Shown: positions 24,000-32,544 of the stretch, in pieces
How positions within the stretch are numbered: the first letter of the stretch is position 1
Layout of the letters: each line of letters opens with the position of its first letter
Source: Desulfobacterales bacterium
Lineage (GTDB): Bacteria > Desulfobacterota > Desulfobacteria > Desulfobacterales > JAEINQ01
Assembly: GCA_016342285.1 (NCBI GenBank)
Contig: JAEINQ010000052.1
Span: 1 to 47,821 of the forward strand
Length of the DNA: 47,821 nucleotides
Reading direction: 5' to 3'
The notes under the pieces: model-generated
What the model was told of the DNA's origin: nothing
Database searches by the model: none
What the model saw: the letters and a program-made list of their open reading frames with translations, nothing else
Made by a program: the position numbers and the translations under genes

Positions 24000-25179
24000 A
24001 TGAAGAGAAAGAGCATCATCGTTGCGACTGTCGTGATCGTGTTTTTGGTTTGCCTGGTGCGGTTTGTCGGGTTGTGGGGGGCCAGCGGCGGGATCTATGA
24101 CTTTATCGCCGGCCAGTTCGACCCGGGTCCAACGGCCATCCATCCCCAGACCAGCATCATGGCGCCGCGAAGCCCGGCTTTTGGGATCCGTGCGAAGATC
24201 GATCTGTCGGCTCCCGTCAACGAGATAGCGCCCGAATATCTCTCCTTTGCGCTGGATAGTTCCCAACTGGTGGGCGGAAAGTGGTGGAACCCCAAGGCCG
24301 ACACCGTCGAAGTCGGCTCGGGCACGGTCCACTCCCCGGTGTTCGACTTCAACCGCCCCCGTATTGACCTGCTCGCCTCGGCCCTGGCGCCGGCCTACCT
24401 GCGCATCGGCGGATCCGAATCGGACAAGATCTTTTACGACATGAAAAGCCGTGCCGCCCACGTCAAAGGGGTTCCCGACGGCTACCATCCATTCACGAAA
24501 GGCCTTTTTGGGCCGGATGCTGAATCCGGAAAATCTTGACGAGGCCGCCCACTGGGGAGGTAAGATTGCCGACCTGCGGGACAAATACCTGCCGGGAAAA
24601 GAGGTCTGGCTGGGTGAGACCGGAAACGCCCAGTTCGGCGGCGAGCCCGGGGTGTCAGACGTGTACATCAGCGGTCTGTGGTGGCTGGACCAGCTGGGAC
24701 TGCTGGCCAAAACCGGCCACAGCGTGGTGGTTCGCCAGACCCTGGCCGGCATGACCTACGGCATGATCGAGGAAAAGACCCTGTTCCCCAAGCCCGACTA
24801 CTGGAACTCGCTGCTCTGGCGACGGCTCATGGGCCGGGCGGTTTTCGATGTCCGCAAAGACGGCGACAACGCGGATAGATTGAGGATTTACGCTCACGCC
24901 ACCCCGGGCGATAAAAAAGGTGTCACGGTCCTGGCCATCAACCTGGACCATGAACGACCGGCCGAGGTATCTCTGTCCGATTTCAAGGGACGGCCTTTTT
25001 CACTCTACCGGATCAACGGTACAATGATCGTCGGCAAGGAAGTGCAGCTCAACGGCCAGGTTCTGAAAGTCGTCAACGACCAAACCCTTCCCAGAATCGA
25101 GGGTTCCTTGCAGTTGGCCTCCGACAACCTGAAAATCACCATCAACCCGCTCTCTTATACCTTTGCGGTCTTTCATTAA
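24000..25179 (+). pseudogene. Heparanase-like GH79 glycosidase, internally deleted and frameshifted
   Basis: From the ATG at 24000 the first frame has a basic start and membrane/signal helix (SIIVATVVIVFLVCLVRFVG) and the GH79 segment APAYLRIGGSESDKIFYDM. It stops at 24537. A second frame takes over from about 24515: LNPENLDEAAHWGGKIADLR, then VWLGETGNAQFGGEPGVSD with the nucleophile Glu, GLWWLDQLGLLAKTGHSVVV, PDYWNSLLWRRLMG, and a beta-sandwich end VQLNGQVLKVVNDQTLP. All match the order in animal heparanase. About 200 residues with the acid/base Glu are missing at the join. The gene cannot give an active enzyme. Confidence 0.82.
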
Positions 25180-25290
25180 CCGCAACTGTCAAAGAAGCTT
25201 ATGAAAAATTGTCTTGATGAAATAAAAATTGGATTTATAATGGCCTCAAACATCCGCCGAAGGCAATGATACCAAGCAACAGGCCGGTTC

Positions 25291-25968
25291 ATGCTTAAAC
25301 AGGGAACCCATATCAGCAATAGACACGGTATCGGTTACATCATCGACCAAAGGGGCCGGCCGGTACGTTACAAGCCCTGGCTGGGCGACGCCTTTGCCTT
25401 TCTCTATGACGGCATCATGCGAAGGTCGATCTTTCCGAAAAAATTCGGCGGTGATCTGGACAAGCACCTGAACATCCTGAAGCAGGAATTGGCCGGACTC
25501 CACAACCTCCGCGTTCTGGAGCTGGCCGCCGGAAGCGGCAATATCGCCGATATCCTGAACAACGACAATTCGTACACCGGCACCGACATCAGCCCCGGCC
25601 TTTTAAATCGGGCGCAAAAACGTTTCAACGATGCCGGATTTTCAATGGCCGAATTCTACGTTGTCAGCGCGGACGGCCTTCCCTTCGAAGACGACAGCTT
25701 CGATGTCTGCCTGTGCAACCTGTCTCTGAATTTTTTCAACCACATTGACCGGGTGTTCAGTGAACTGAGGCGGGTGCTGGCACCGGGCGGGCTCTTTTTG
25801 TGCAGCGTGCCGGTCCCGGAGCGGAAACCGGCCGCCAGCAAGATCCGCGGAACCCTCTATTCAGAAGGGGAATTGGTCGACCTGACCCACCGGTACGGAT
25901 TGACTTTCGATCCCATTGACGCTGAAAACGGAGCGGTCTTTTATTTCAAGGCCATATTGCACCAGTAA
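25291..25968 (+). CDS. Class I SAM-dependent methyltransferase
   Basis: The 225-residue product has motif I VLELAAGSGNIADIL, an acidic residue at the end of strand 2 (YTGTDISPGLLNRAQ), then VSADGLPFEDDSFDVCLCNL and LRRVLAPGGLFLCSVP, the standard order of UbiE/Methyltransf_11 enzymes. A ~70-residue N-terminal extension precedes the fold. The substrate is unknown. No clear ribosome site precedes the ATG, so a nearby start cannot be excluded. It lies 110 bases after the GH79 remnant. Confidence 0.82.
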   Translation: MLKQGTHISNRHGIGYIIDQRGRPVRYKPWLGDAFAFLYDGIMRRSIFPKKFGGDLDKHLNILKQELAGLHNLRVLELAAGSGNIADILNNDNSYTGTDISPGLLNRAQKRFNDAGFSMAEFYVVSADGLPFEDDSFDVCLCNLSLNFFNHIDRVFSELRRVLAPGGLFLCSVPVPERKPAASKIRGTLYSEGELVDLTHRYGLTFDPIDAENGAVFYFKAILHQ

Positions 25969-26206
25969 AAACAATCCAAAGGTAAATTCGGACTTTTTAC
26001 GAGACCATCAAATTTGGGCTGTTCCCGTTGACTTGACCGCCCGATCCCGCAAGTGTAAGTTACATCCCTTGACCGCGTTCAGGGGACCGACACTGCCCAT
26101 CAACGGTGATGGTTTACAATCCGTTCACAAAGCCATGCCGCCACCCCATGGATGCACAAACCGACAACCGAATGTGGCGTGCGGGGGCTCAAAGAGACTG
26201 GCATTT

Positions 26207-27553
26207 ATGGTATTCAACATCGTCATCGTCGAAGACGATCCCATCACACTCAAGCGCATTCGTCACCTCATGGAAAAGGACGGCTTCCGGGTTGCGGCAT
26301 ACTCCCGTCCCCATCCTGCGCTGGACCATATCCGTCAGGAACCGTGTGATCTCATTATCTCCGACGTTCGCCTGCCGTTCATGAGCGGCTTTGACCTGAT
26401 GACCCAGGCCATGTCGCTGCCCGCCGCCCCCGAATGCATCCTGATTACGGGATTCGCCTCCATCAATGATGCCGTCCACGCCACCAAAGAGGGGGCGTTT
26501 CACTATCTGGCCAAGCCGTTCAGTCCGGAGACCCTGCGAAAAGTGGTTGCCCAGGCGCTGGAACAGCGCACCCTGAGGAACCCGCCTGCGGCTGACACGG
26601 GAAGGGAACACAACGCCGCCGCCCCGGAAATCATCGGCGAAAGCCCCTCGATCCGGCTGCTGCGGGAAACCATCGCCCAGATCGCCCCCACCGACTGTAA
26701 CGTGCTGGTCACCGGAGAATCCGGTACGGGCAAGGAACTGGTGGCCCGGTCAATTCACAACAGCAGCCGGCGCTCCCAGCATCCTTTCGTGGCTTTCAAC
26801 TGCGGTGCGCTCACCGAAAGTCTCATCAACAACGAACTCTTCGGGCATGAAAAAGGCGCCTTCACCGGCGCAGACACACGCGCACCGGGGTTGCTGGAAA
26901 CCGCTCACGGCGGCACGGTCTTTTTTGACGAGATCGGGGAAATGCCGCCATCCATGCAGGTGTCCCTGCTACGGGTCATCCAGGAAGGTGAACTGCTGAG
27001 AGTCGGCGGGCGCAAGCCGATTCCGGTCAATGTGCGGATCATCGCTGCCACGGCGGACAATCTCAAGACCGCGGTTGAAGAGGGCGTGTTCCGCAGGGAT
27101 TTCTACTACCGGATCAACGTGGTCTCCCTTCATGTTCCCAATCTGCATGAACGTCGGGAAGACATCCTTCCCCTGGCCTATCACATCCTGAACAATATCA
27201 AACGCAACACAGCTAAACCCATCTCCGCCATTTCCACCGACGCCATGCAATTGCTTTCCGGCTACGCATTTCCGGGAAACGTGAGAGAACTGGAAAACAT
27301 TCTCCACCGTGCGGTGGCCGTTTGCCCGGGGGATGTGATCCGGGTTGCCGATCTGCCGCCTGATCTGGCGGAGTTGGAACTGCGCACCTACCACCGCCCG
27401 GAACACACGCTGGTGCCCCTGGATGCCCTGGAGGAGGACTACATCGTCCATGTGCTATCCCAAACCGGCGGCAACCGCGCCAAAGCGGCCAAAATCCTTG
27501 GTATCGATCGCACGTCTCTCTGGCGGAAAATGAAGAGACACGGCCTCCAGTAA
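26207..27553 (+). CDS. NtrC-type sigma-54 response regulator (1)
   Basis: The 448-residue protein has a receiver (about 1-118) with the acidic pair at the start, phospho-acceptor Asp53 in IISDVRLP and Lys in LAKPF. An AAA+ domain follows with Walker A GESGTGKE (170-177), GAFTGA (217-222) that contacts sigma-54, and Walker B TVFFDE. A Fis-type HTH ends it (NRAKAAKILGIDRTSLWRKM). The ATG at 26207 starts the receiver exactly; the longer upstream frame has no family match. The consensus sigma-54 site at 27977 lies ahead of the next operon, so it probably drives that. Confidence 0.93.
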   Translation: MVFNIVIVEDDPITLKRIRHLMEKDGFRVAAYSRPHPALDHIRQEPCDLIISDVRLPFMSGFDLMTQAMSLPAAPECILITGFASINDAVHATKEGAFHYLAKPFSPETLRKVVAQALEQRTLRNPPAADTGREHNAAAPEIIGESPSIRLLRETIAQIAPTDCNVLVTGESGTGKELVARSIHNSSRRSQHPFVAFNCGALTESLINNELFGHEKGAFTGADTRAPGLLETAHGGTVFFDEIGEMPPSMQVSLLRVIQEGELLRVGGRKPIPVNVRIIAATADNLKTAVEEGVFRRDFYYRINVVSLHVPNLHERREDILPLAYHILNNIKRNTAKPISAISTDAMQLLSGYAFPGNVRELENILHRAVAVCPGDVIRVADLPPDLAELELRTYHRPEHTLVPLDALEEDYIVHVLSQTGGNRAKAAKILGIDRTSLWRKMKRHGLQ

Positions 27554-27602
27554 AATCTTACCGCTCCCCTGGCCGATATCTGCAAGTAACCGCATCGGTT
27601 TG

Positions 27603-27768
27603 GTAAGCATTCACAGGGCATCACGCCGAGGCGTGACTTTGTTCCCGGGCATTTGAAGTGCGGAATAGTACGTCTGCATGCCCGGCGCCTCGCATCTACG
27701 GCACCCTGTAAACGCTTACCGTACGGGGATTCGAAACTCCGTATCGTTTCAACCCCGTGAACAGTAAC
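27603..27768 (+). repeat. Long-hairpin repeat (MITE-like), copy 2
   Basis: GTAAGCATTCACAGGGC...CACCCTGTAAACGCTTAC spans 27603-27719, with the same tail (CAACCCCGTGAACAG) to 27768. One arm differs locally from the other copies by a small rearranged stretch (CACGCCGAGGCGTG), itself a hairpin. Confidence 0.8.
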
Positions 27769-27884
27769 TCGGTTTGCCGCCCCCGAACCGAAAACCGTTT
27801 CCTTTTGCATCGCTATCGTTCGGTTCTGCAACGTTTTGGGCCACCCCTGGTTCCCTTCGTCGTGGGTGTGCTGCATCCCCTGCC

Positions 27885-27899
27885 GTTGCGCATTGCAAC
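27885..27899 (+). promoter_or_regulatory. Candidate enhancer palindrome upstream of the sigma-54 promoter
   Basis: GTTGCGCATTGCAAC is an inverted repeat (GTTGC/GCAAC) about 80 bases before the -24 element, a normal distance for an NtrC-type activator. A second one, ATGCGG...CCGCAT, follows at 27900-27919. Confidence 0.4.
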
Positions 27900-27976
27900 A
27901 TGCGGACCGAGACCCGCATCCCGCCAAAAACCAATTTTCTTGTATTTAATCAGGCCACTGCAAATCACTCGCCTCT

Positions 27977-27992
27977 TGGCATGCCTCTTGCA
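27977..27992 (+). promoter_or_regulatory. Sigma-54 promoter
   Basis: TGGCATGCCTCTTGCA matches the -24/-12 consensus TGGCAC-N5-TTGCA with exact GG-to-GC spacing and one mismatch. It lies 42 bases before the Usp start and should drive the operon from 28034. Confidence 0.82.
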
Positions 27993-28033
27993 AAAGATAT
28001 TTTCCTTTTTCGCTCCGGTTTCCGGGAGGAACC

Positions 28034-28471
28034 ATGTTTCGGCAAATTTTAATGGTCTTCGAACACACACTGGCCAGCGAAGCGGCCGTGTCATACACCA
28101 TCGGATTTGCCCGGCGGATGGATGCGCCGGTCACCTTGTTGATGCTGTCGCCCATGGCCTTTGTCCGAACCACATACCTGGGCTCACAGCGGAACGCTTT
28201 GCAGCGGATCGAGGACCACGCCGGCAGATTTCTCGCTGAATGCACCGAGCGATTTGTCCAGGAGGGACTCGAAGTTCACTCGGCGCTCCGGGTGGGGGAT
28301 CCGGCACAGGAACTGTTGAAATACCTGGCCGACCGACCGCCGTTTCAGGCGCTCATCTGGGGCGGCAGCGGGGAGTTGCCTCCCAGAACGCACTGGCTGA
28401 GCCGCGTGGCGGATACGCTGGAATGCCCGCTGCTGTCGGTCAACAAAAAAAACGGGCCGCTGGGCCTGTAG
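28034..28471 (+). CDS. UspA-like protein (1)
   Basis: The 145-residue product follows the universal-stress fold: strand 1 QILMVFEHT, a long helix AVSYTIGFARRMDAPVTLLML, and late strands FQALIWGGSGELP and CPLLSVNKK. The ATP-binding GxxGx9GS pattern is poor (GGSGELPPRTHWLS), so nucleotide binding is uncertain. It is the first gene after the sigma-54 promoter, 44 bases before the SLC13 permease. Usp proteins next to permeases often modulate them; that role here is inference. Confidence 0.7.
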   Translation: MFRQILMVFEHTLASEAAVSYTIGFARRMDAPVTLLMLSPMAFVRTTYLGSQRNALQRIEDHAGRFLAECTERFVQEGLEVHSALRVGDPAQELLKYLADRPPFQALIWGGSGELPPRTHWLSRVADTLECPLLSVNKKNGPLGL

Positions 28472-28515
28472 ACATTGATGTTCAACGCAAACCCTTATCT
28501 TTGAGCGGAGTGGTT

Positions 28516-30333
28516 ATGGCACCTTTGACAACTGAAATGATTCTTGTCCTCATCATGATTTCGCTGGCCATTTTTCTGTTCATCGTGGAATGGGTACGCG
28601 TGGATGTGGTGGCCATCATCATGATGGTGACCCTGCCGCTGCTCGGGCTGGTCACGCCGAAAGAGGCGTTCATCGGACTCAGCAGCAACGCCGTGGTCTC
28701 CATCATCGCCGTCATCATCATCGGCGCCGGACTCGATCGCACCGGCCTCATCAATCGCCTGGTGACCCCGGTCATGAAAATCGCGGGAAACAGCTCCTCA
28801 CGCATTATCATCGCCATCTCAATGACCGTGGCCGTTATCTCCAGTTTCATGCAAAACATCGGCGCTGCCGCCCTGTTTCTGCCGGCCATCCAACGTATCA
28901 GCAAACTCCAGGATATCCCGCTGAGCCGGCTGCTCATGCCCGTCGGGTTCAGCGCCATCCTGGGCGGCACCATCACCCTGGTGGGCTGCAGCCCCTTGAT
29001 CCTGCTCAACGACCTGCTGGCGCCGTTCCATCTCGAGCCCTTCGGCCTGTTCGACGTCACCCCCATCGGCCTGGCCCTGGTGGCCAGTGGCATCACCTGC
29101 TTCGTCCTGCTGGGCCGATGGATACTGCCCCAGGGCACAGAGTCCAATCATGACGGCGCCGCCGAGCAGCCGGCCGAAACGGTCGCCCAAGATCTGGAAG
29201 AAGACGGTGCCATGTTTGAATTGACCACGCCCGAGGATTTTACCCATTACCGCGATCCGGTGATTGTACGGGACCTGCGCGAGCGCTACCTGTGCTGCGT
29301 GCTGGCCATGAGTGAATGCACGGGATTCAGCACCAATTCCCCGTCGGCAACGGCGGAAATTCACGCCAATATGAATCTGTTGGTCCACGGCCGAGAGGAA
29401 AACGTTCGTCGCATGGCCGAGCAGGAACTCATGATTTTAAAGGATCAGCTCGACACCCACAAAACAGCACTCGATCCGACACACGCCGGCCAGGTGGAGG
29501 CGGTGGTCTCTCCCCGGGCCACCATCATCGGCAAGACCCTCAAGGCGGTCAACCTCCGAGACCGGTTCCGCGTCTCGCCGTTGAGCCTTTATCGGCAAGA
29601 GCAGACCTACCGCGCCGAAATCGGAGATATCCCCCTGCAGGCCGGAGATGTCATCAGCATTCAGGGCACCTGGAAGCGCCTGGCCACTTTGCAGCAGGAA
29701 GGCTGGCTGCTGTTCAACATCCCCACGGAGATGGAATCCATGCGCCCGGAAAAGGGACTCTGGGCCGGCATCTGGCTGGCCGTGGCCCTGTCCATGATCC
29801 TGGTTTTCAAAATCCAACTCTCGGTATCCCTCATGGCCGGGGCCCTGGGCATGGTGATCACTCAGGTGCTCTCCATCGATGAAGCCTACCAGGCAGTGGA
29901 CTGGCGGACCATATTCCTGCTGGCAGGATTGATCCCCCTGGGCATTGCCACGGAGAAAACCGGTACGGCCGCCTGGATCGCCCACACCGTCTTGAGCGTC
30001 ATCGGCGACGTGTCGCCCCTCGCCCTGCTCACGGTGATCGGCATCCTCTCAACCCTGTTTACCCTGGTCATCTCCAATGTGGGCGCCACGGTACTGCTGG
30101 TGCCTCTGGTGGTCAACATGGCCCTGGCGGCCCACACCGACCCCCGGATGGCCGCCCTGGTGGTCGGCCTGGCCACGAGTAACTCGTTCATGCTCCCCAC
30201 CCATCAGGTCAATGCCTTGTACATGGGACCGGGCCGGTATCGCACCATCGATTTCATGAAAGCCGGATTCCTGATGAGCATCGTCTTCCTCGTGGTCATG
30301 ATCGCGATGATCAAGCTGATTTACGGCGTCTGA
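28516..30333 (+). CDS. SLC13/DASS-type anion permease with TrkA-C-like domain
   Basis: The 605-residue protein has two hydrophobic halves, about 5-215 and 410-605, each with five to six helices and a conserved loop. Examples are GLSSNAVVSIIAVIIIGAGL and, at the end, VGLATSNSFMLPTHQVNALY, the type of SxxxNPVN-like hairpin used for anion and Na+ binding. A soluble middle part contains a TrkA-C-like unit (GKTLKAVNLRDRFRVSPLSL, IPLQAGDVISIQGTW). Such proteins import sulfate, dicarboxylates or related anions. The ATG at 28516 begins the first helix; the longer upstream frame overlaps the Usp gene and is not used. Confidence 0.85.
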   Translation: MAPLTTEMILVLIMISLAIFLFIVEWVRVDVVAIIMMVTLPLLGLVTPKEAFIGLSSNAVVSIIAVIIIGAGLDRTGLINRLVTPVMKIAGNSSSRIIIAISMTVAVISSFMQNIGAAALFLPAIQRISKLQDIPLSRLLMPVGFSAILGGTITLVGCSPLILLNDLLAPFHLEPFGLFDVTPIGLALVASGITCFVLLGRWILPQGTESNHDGAAEQPAETVAQDLEEDGAMFELTTPEDFTHYRDPVIVRDLRERYLCCVLAMSECTGFSTNSPSATAEIHANMNLLVHGREENVRRMAEQELMILKDQLDTHKTALDPTHAGQVEAVVSPRATIIGKTLKAVNLRDRFRVSPLSLYRQEQTYRAEIGDIPLQAGDVISIQGTWKRLATLQQEGWLLFNIPTEMESMRPEKGLWAGIWLAVALSMILVFKIQLSVSLMAGALGMVITQVLSIDEAYQAVDWRTIFLLAGLIPLGIATEKTGTAAWIAHTVLSVIGDVSPLALLTVIGILSTLFTLVISNVGATVLLVPLVVNMALAAHTDPRMAALVVGLATSNSFMLPTHQVNALYMGPGRYRTIDFMKAGFLMSIVFLVVMIAMIKLIYGV

Positions 30334-30391
30334 GTCGCCCGCATTCACAGTTACCACACAGCCTCAATCACACGGAAAGGAATCTGCACAC

Positions 30392-31198
30392 ATGGCCATC
30401 ATCACCATATCCAGAGGCTCTTACTCCATGGGCAAAGCCGTCGCTGAAGCCGTCGCCGACCGTCTGGGGTATGCGCTTTCAAGCCACGAACTGCTGCTGG
30501 AAGCTGCCAGCGCATTTGACGTACCGGAGATCAAACTTCAGTCGGCCATCCATGACGCGCCCGGAATCCTGAGCGGTCGCCGTCGTGACAAGGAGTTCTA
30601 TCTCGCCTGTATCCGATCGGCCCTGACCACCCGCGCCGCCGAAGACAACCTCGTTTACCACGGTCTGGCCGGGCATTTTCTACTCAAAGGGATCCCCCAC
30701 GTATGCAAGGTGCGGATCACCGCCGATATGGATGCCCGCATTGCCACCGAAGCCGATCGTGAAGACATTTCACCGGAACAGGCGCGCTATCGCATTCTGG
30801 CCGATGACAAGCATCGGCGCGACTGGACCCGGGCCCTTTACGACGTCGACCCCTGGGACAGCAACCTCTACGACCTGGTGGTGCGTATCGACCGGTTGCG
30901 CGTGGCAGACGCCGCTGACTTCATCGTCCATACCGCATCCCGATTCCCGTCCACCGAGAGCAGTCGCCGTCAGGTCCGGGATCTGGCCCTGGCCTGCCGG
31001 GTCAAGGCCCGACTCATACCGGTCACTCACGACATTTCGGTGACCTGCCACGATGGGAACATCGTCGTCTATGCGAGCAAAAAGGTACCCGGCGATCGAC
31101 GAATGAAAGCCGCCGTCGATGAACTGAAAACCGCCCAGCCGGATATCCGGCACCTGGAAATCCACTGGGCGACCCCGGCACCGGACGGCGCCATCTGA
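30392..31198 (+). CDS. Cytidylate-kinase-like protein with BON-like tail (1)
   Basis: The 268-residue product starts like Cytidylate_kin2 proteins: IITISRGSYSMGKAVAEAVA, with a P-loop G9-x4-G14-K15 that has Ala in place of Ser/Thr. LVYHGLAGHFLLKGIPHVCK and a YDLVVRIDRL strand are family features. From about residue 195 the chain is BON-like (ACRVKARLIP...ISVTCHDGNIVVYA). Whether it phosphorylates nucleotides is doubtful; binding or sensing is likely. It lies 58 bases after the permease and is the only one of the three paralogues here that keeps a P-loop. Confidence 0.72.
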   Translation: MAIITISRGSYSMGKAVAEAVADRLGYALSSHELLLEAASAFDVPEIKLQSAIHDAPGILSGRRRDKEFYLACIRSALTTRAAEDNLVYHGLAGHFLLKGIPHVCKVRITADMDARIATEADREDISPEQARYRILADDKHRRDWTRALYDVDPWDSNLYDLVVRIDRLRVADAADFIVHTASRFPSTESSRRQVRDLALACRVKARLIPVTHDISVTCHDGNIVVYASKKVPGDRRMKAAVDELKTAQPDIRHLEIHWATPAPDGAI

Positions 31199-31245
31199 AC
31201 CCGCCGAGGCCCATCGTCGGCCTCAGGCACGAAAAGGAGTGCACC

Positions 31246-32073
31246 ATGCCCATTGTCATCGTATCGGCAGATGTCCCGGAAATCGAGCAGCAGATCGCGG
31301 AAATGACCGCTGAAAGCCTTGGTTATCGGATCGTCGGCCCGGACATTCTAAAAAAGGTTGCTGAGAAATACGACGTCCCTGAGGCAAAGTTGTCCGAAAC
31401 CCTCACCCAGCGCCCGTCCCTTACACGAGGCCTTCCCACCAAAAAATGGGAGTTCCTGCTCTCCTGCATTGAGCAGGAAATTTTAGAGGCCCTCAACACC
31501 GAGGGCACCCTGTGCTGGGGAACCGCCGCGCACCTCTACGTTAGGGGGGTGGCCCATGCCTTGAAGGTGCGCATTATCTCCGATCCTGAAAAGAGGGTCC
31601 GGTCCATTGCCGAGACACACGGGATCGACCTCAAGCGGGCACAACGGATTCTGGCGAAAAAACAGGGGCTACGGGAGCAGTGGTCCCGCGCCGCCTATGA
31701 TCGAAACGAGCTGAATCCGGCCAATTACGACCTCGTGATCAATCTTTCCCAGATTTCCCCCGAAGAAGCGGTTGCGACCATCACCACGACCATCGGCTAC
31801 CGCAAATTTGTGACAACGACCTATTCCCGCAACTGCATGAAAGACCTGACGTTGGAATCCAGGGTCCGCCATCGGTTGATCCCCGAGATACGAGACATCA
31901 AGGTCATGGCCAGGGATGGGAAAGTGGTGGTCAACACCATGGGCCTGAAGCGGGAGATGCGCAAAAAGACCGAAACCATCAAGGCGCTGGCCGGCACCGT
32001 GAAGGGCGTGACGTATGTGGAAGTCCAGGTCAATCTGGACATTTTCAGTGAAGCCATGCAAAGTATGAGATAA
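31246..32073 (+). CDS. Cytidylate-kinase-like protein with BON-like tail (2), P-loop lost
   Basis: The 275-residue paralogue of the previous gene has the same body: LGYRIVGPDILKKVAEKYDV, LCWGTAAHLYVRGVAHALKV, ANYDLVINLSQISPEE. The N-terminus reads VIVSADVPEIEQQIAEM with no glycine-rich loop and no lysine, so it cannot be a standard kinase. The last ~80 residues (ESRVRHRLIPEIRDIKVMAR, then GVTYVEVQVNL) are the clearest BON-like unit of the three. It is 47 bases after paralogue 1 and 13 before the receiver gene. It may act as a nucleotide-independent or modified sensor. Confidence 0.7.
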   Translation: MPIVIVSADVPEIEQQIAEMTAESLGYRIVGPDILKKVAEKYDVPEAKLSETLTQRPSLTRGLPTKKWEFLLSCIEQEILEALNTEGTLCWGTAAHLYVRGVAHALKVRIISDPEKRVRSIAETHGIDLKRAQRILAKKQGLREQWSRAAYDRNELNPANYDLVINLSQISPEEAVATITTTIGYRKFVTTTYSRNCMKDLTLESRVRHRLIPEIRDIKVMARDGKVVVNTMGLKREMRKKTETIKALAGTVKGVTYVEVQVNLDIFSEAMQSMR

Positions 32074-32086
32074 ACCAGGAGGCGCC

Positions 32087-32500
32087 ATGACGGAAACCGT
32101 AGAAGTTCTTCTCATCGACGACGAACCCATTGTTGGAAAACGGTTGAAACCGGCAATCGAGAAAATCGGATGCAACGTGGAAACCTTTCAAGATCCCACC
32201 GAGGCCATGGCCCGGGCAGAGGAAAAGCATTTCGACATCGTCGTTACCGATATCCGAATGGACGGCATTGACGGCATGCAGGTGCTTAAACGGATGCTGG
32301 ATAAGAATGCCGATACCAAAGTCATCATGATCACCGGGTATGCCATGATGGCGCTGGCACGCAAATCCATGGCACAGGGGGCGTTTGATTTCATCGCCAA
32401 ACCTTTTCGTCCTGACGATCTGCGCGCCGTCATCACCCGAGCGGCCGAGGCCATCGGCAAACCCCTTGCCGTGCAGGCCGCCCCGGAGCACAACGGATAA
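32087..32500 (+). CDS. Stand-alone receiver-domain protein (1)
   Basis: The 137-residue product is one receiver domain: acidic pair Asp11/Asp12, phospho-acceptor Asp55 in VVTDIRMDGIDG, Thr83 in MITGYA and Lys105 in FIAKPF. A short tail without DNA-binding or enzymatic domain follows. It is a close paralogue of the receiver at 40378. It lies directly ahead of a histidine kinase and may be a phosphate relay or sink for it, or act on the kinase-like proteins. Confidence 0.9.
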   Translation: MTETVEVLLIDDEPIVGKRLKPAIEKIGCNVETFQDPTEAMARAEEKHFDIVVTDIRMDGIDGMQVLKRMLDKNADTKVIMITGYAMMALARKSMAQGAFDFIAKPFRPDDLRAVITRAAEAIGKPLAVQAAPEHNG

Positions 32501-32544
32501 CGGACCGGGCCGGCGCCTGCCGCGCCGGACAACTGGAGAGACCC

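Noticed and set aside
28240..28515. Longer N-terminus for the SLC13 permease
   Set aside because: It overlaps the Usp gene and lacks membrane features; the ATG at 28516 has a GGAG and starts the first helix.
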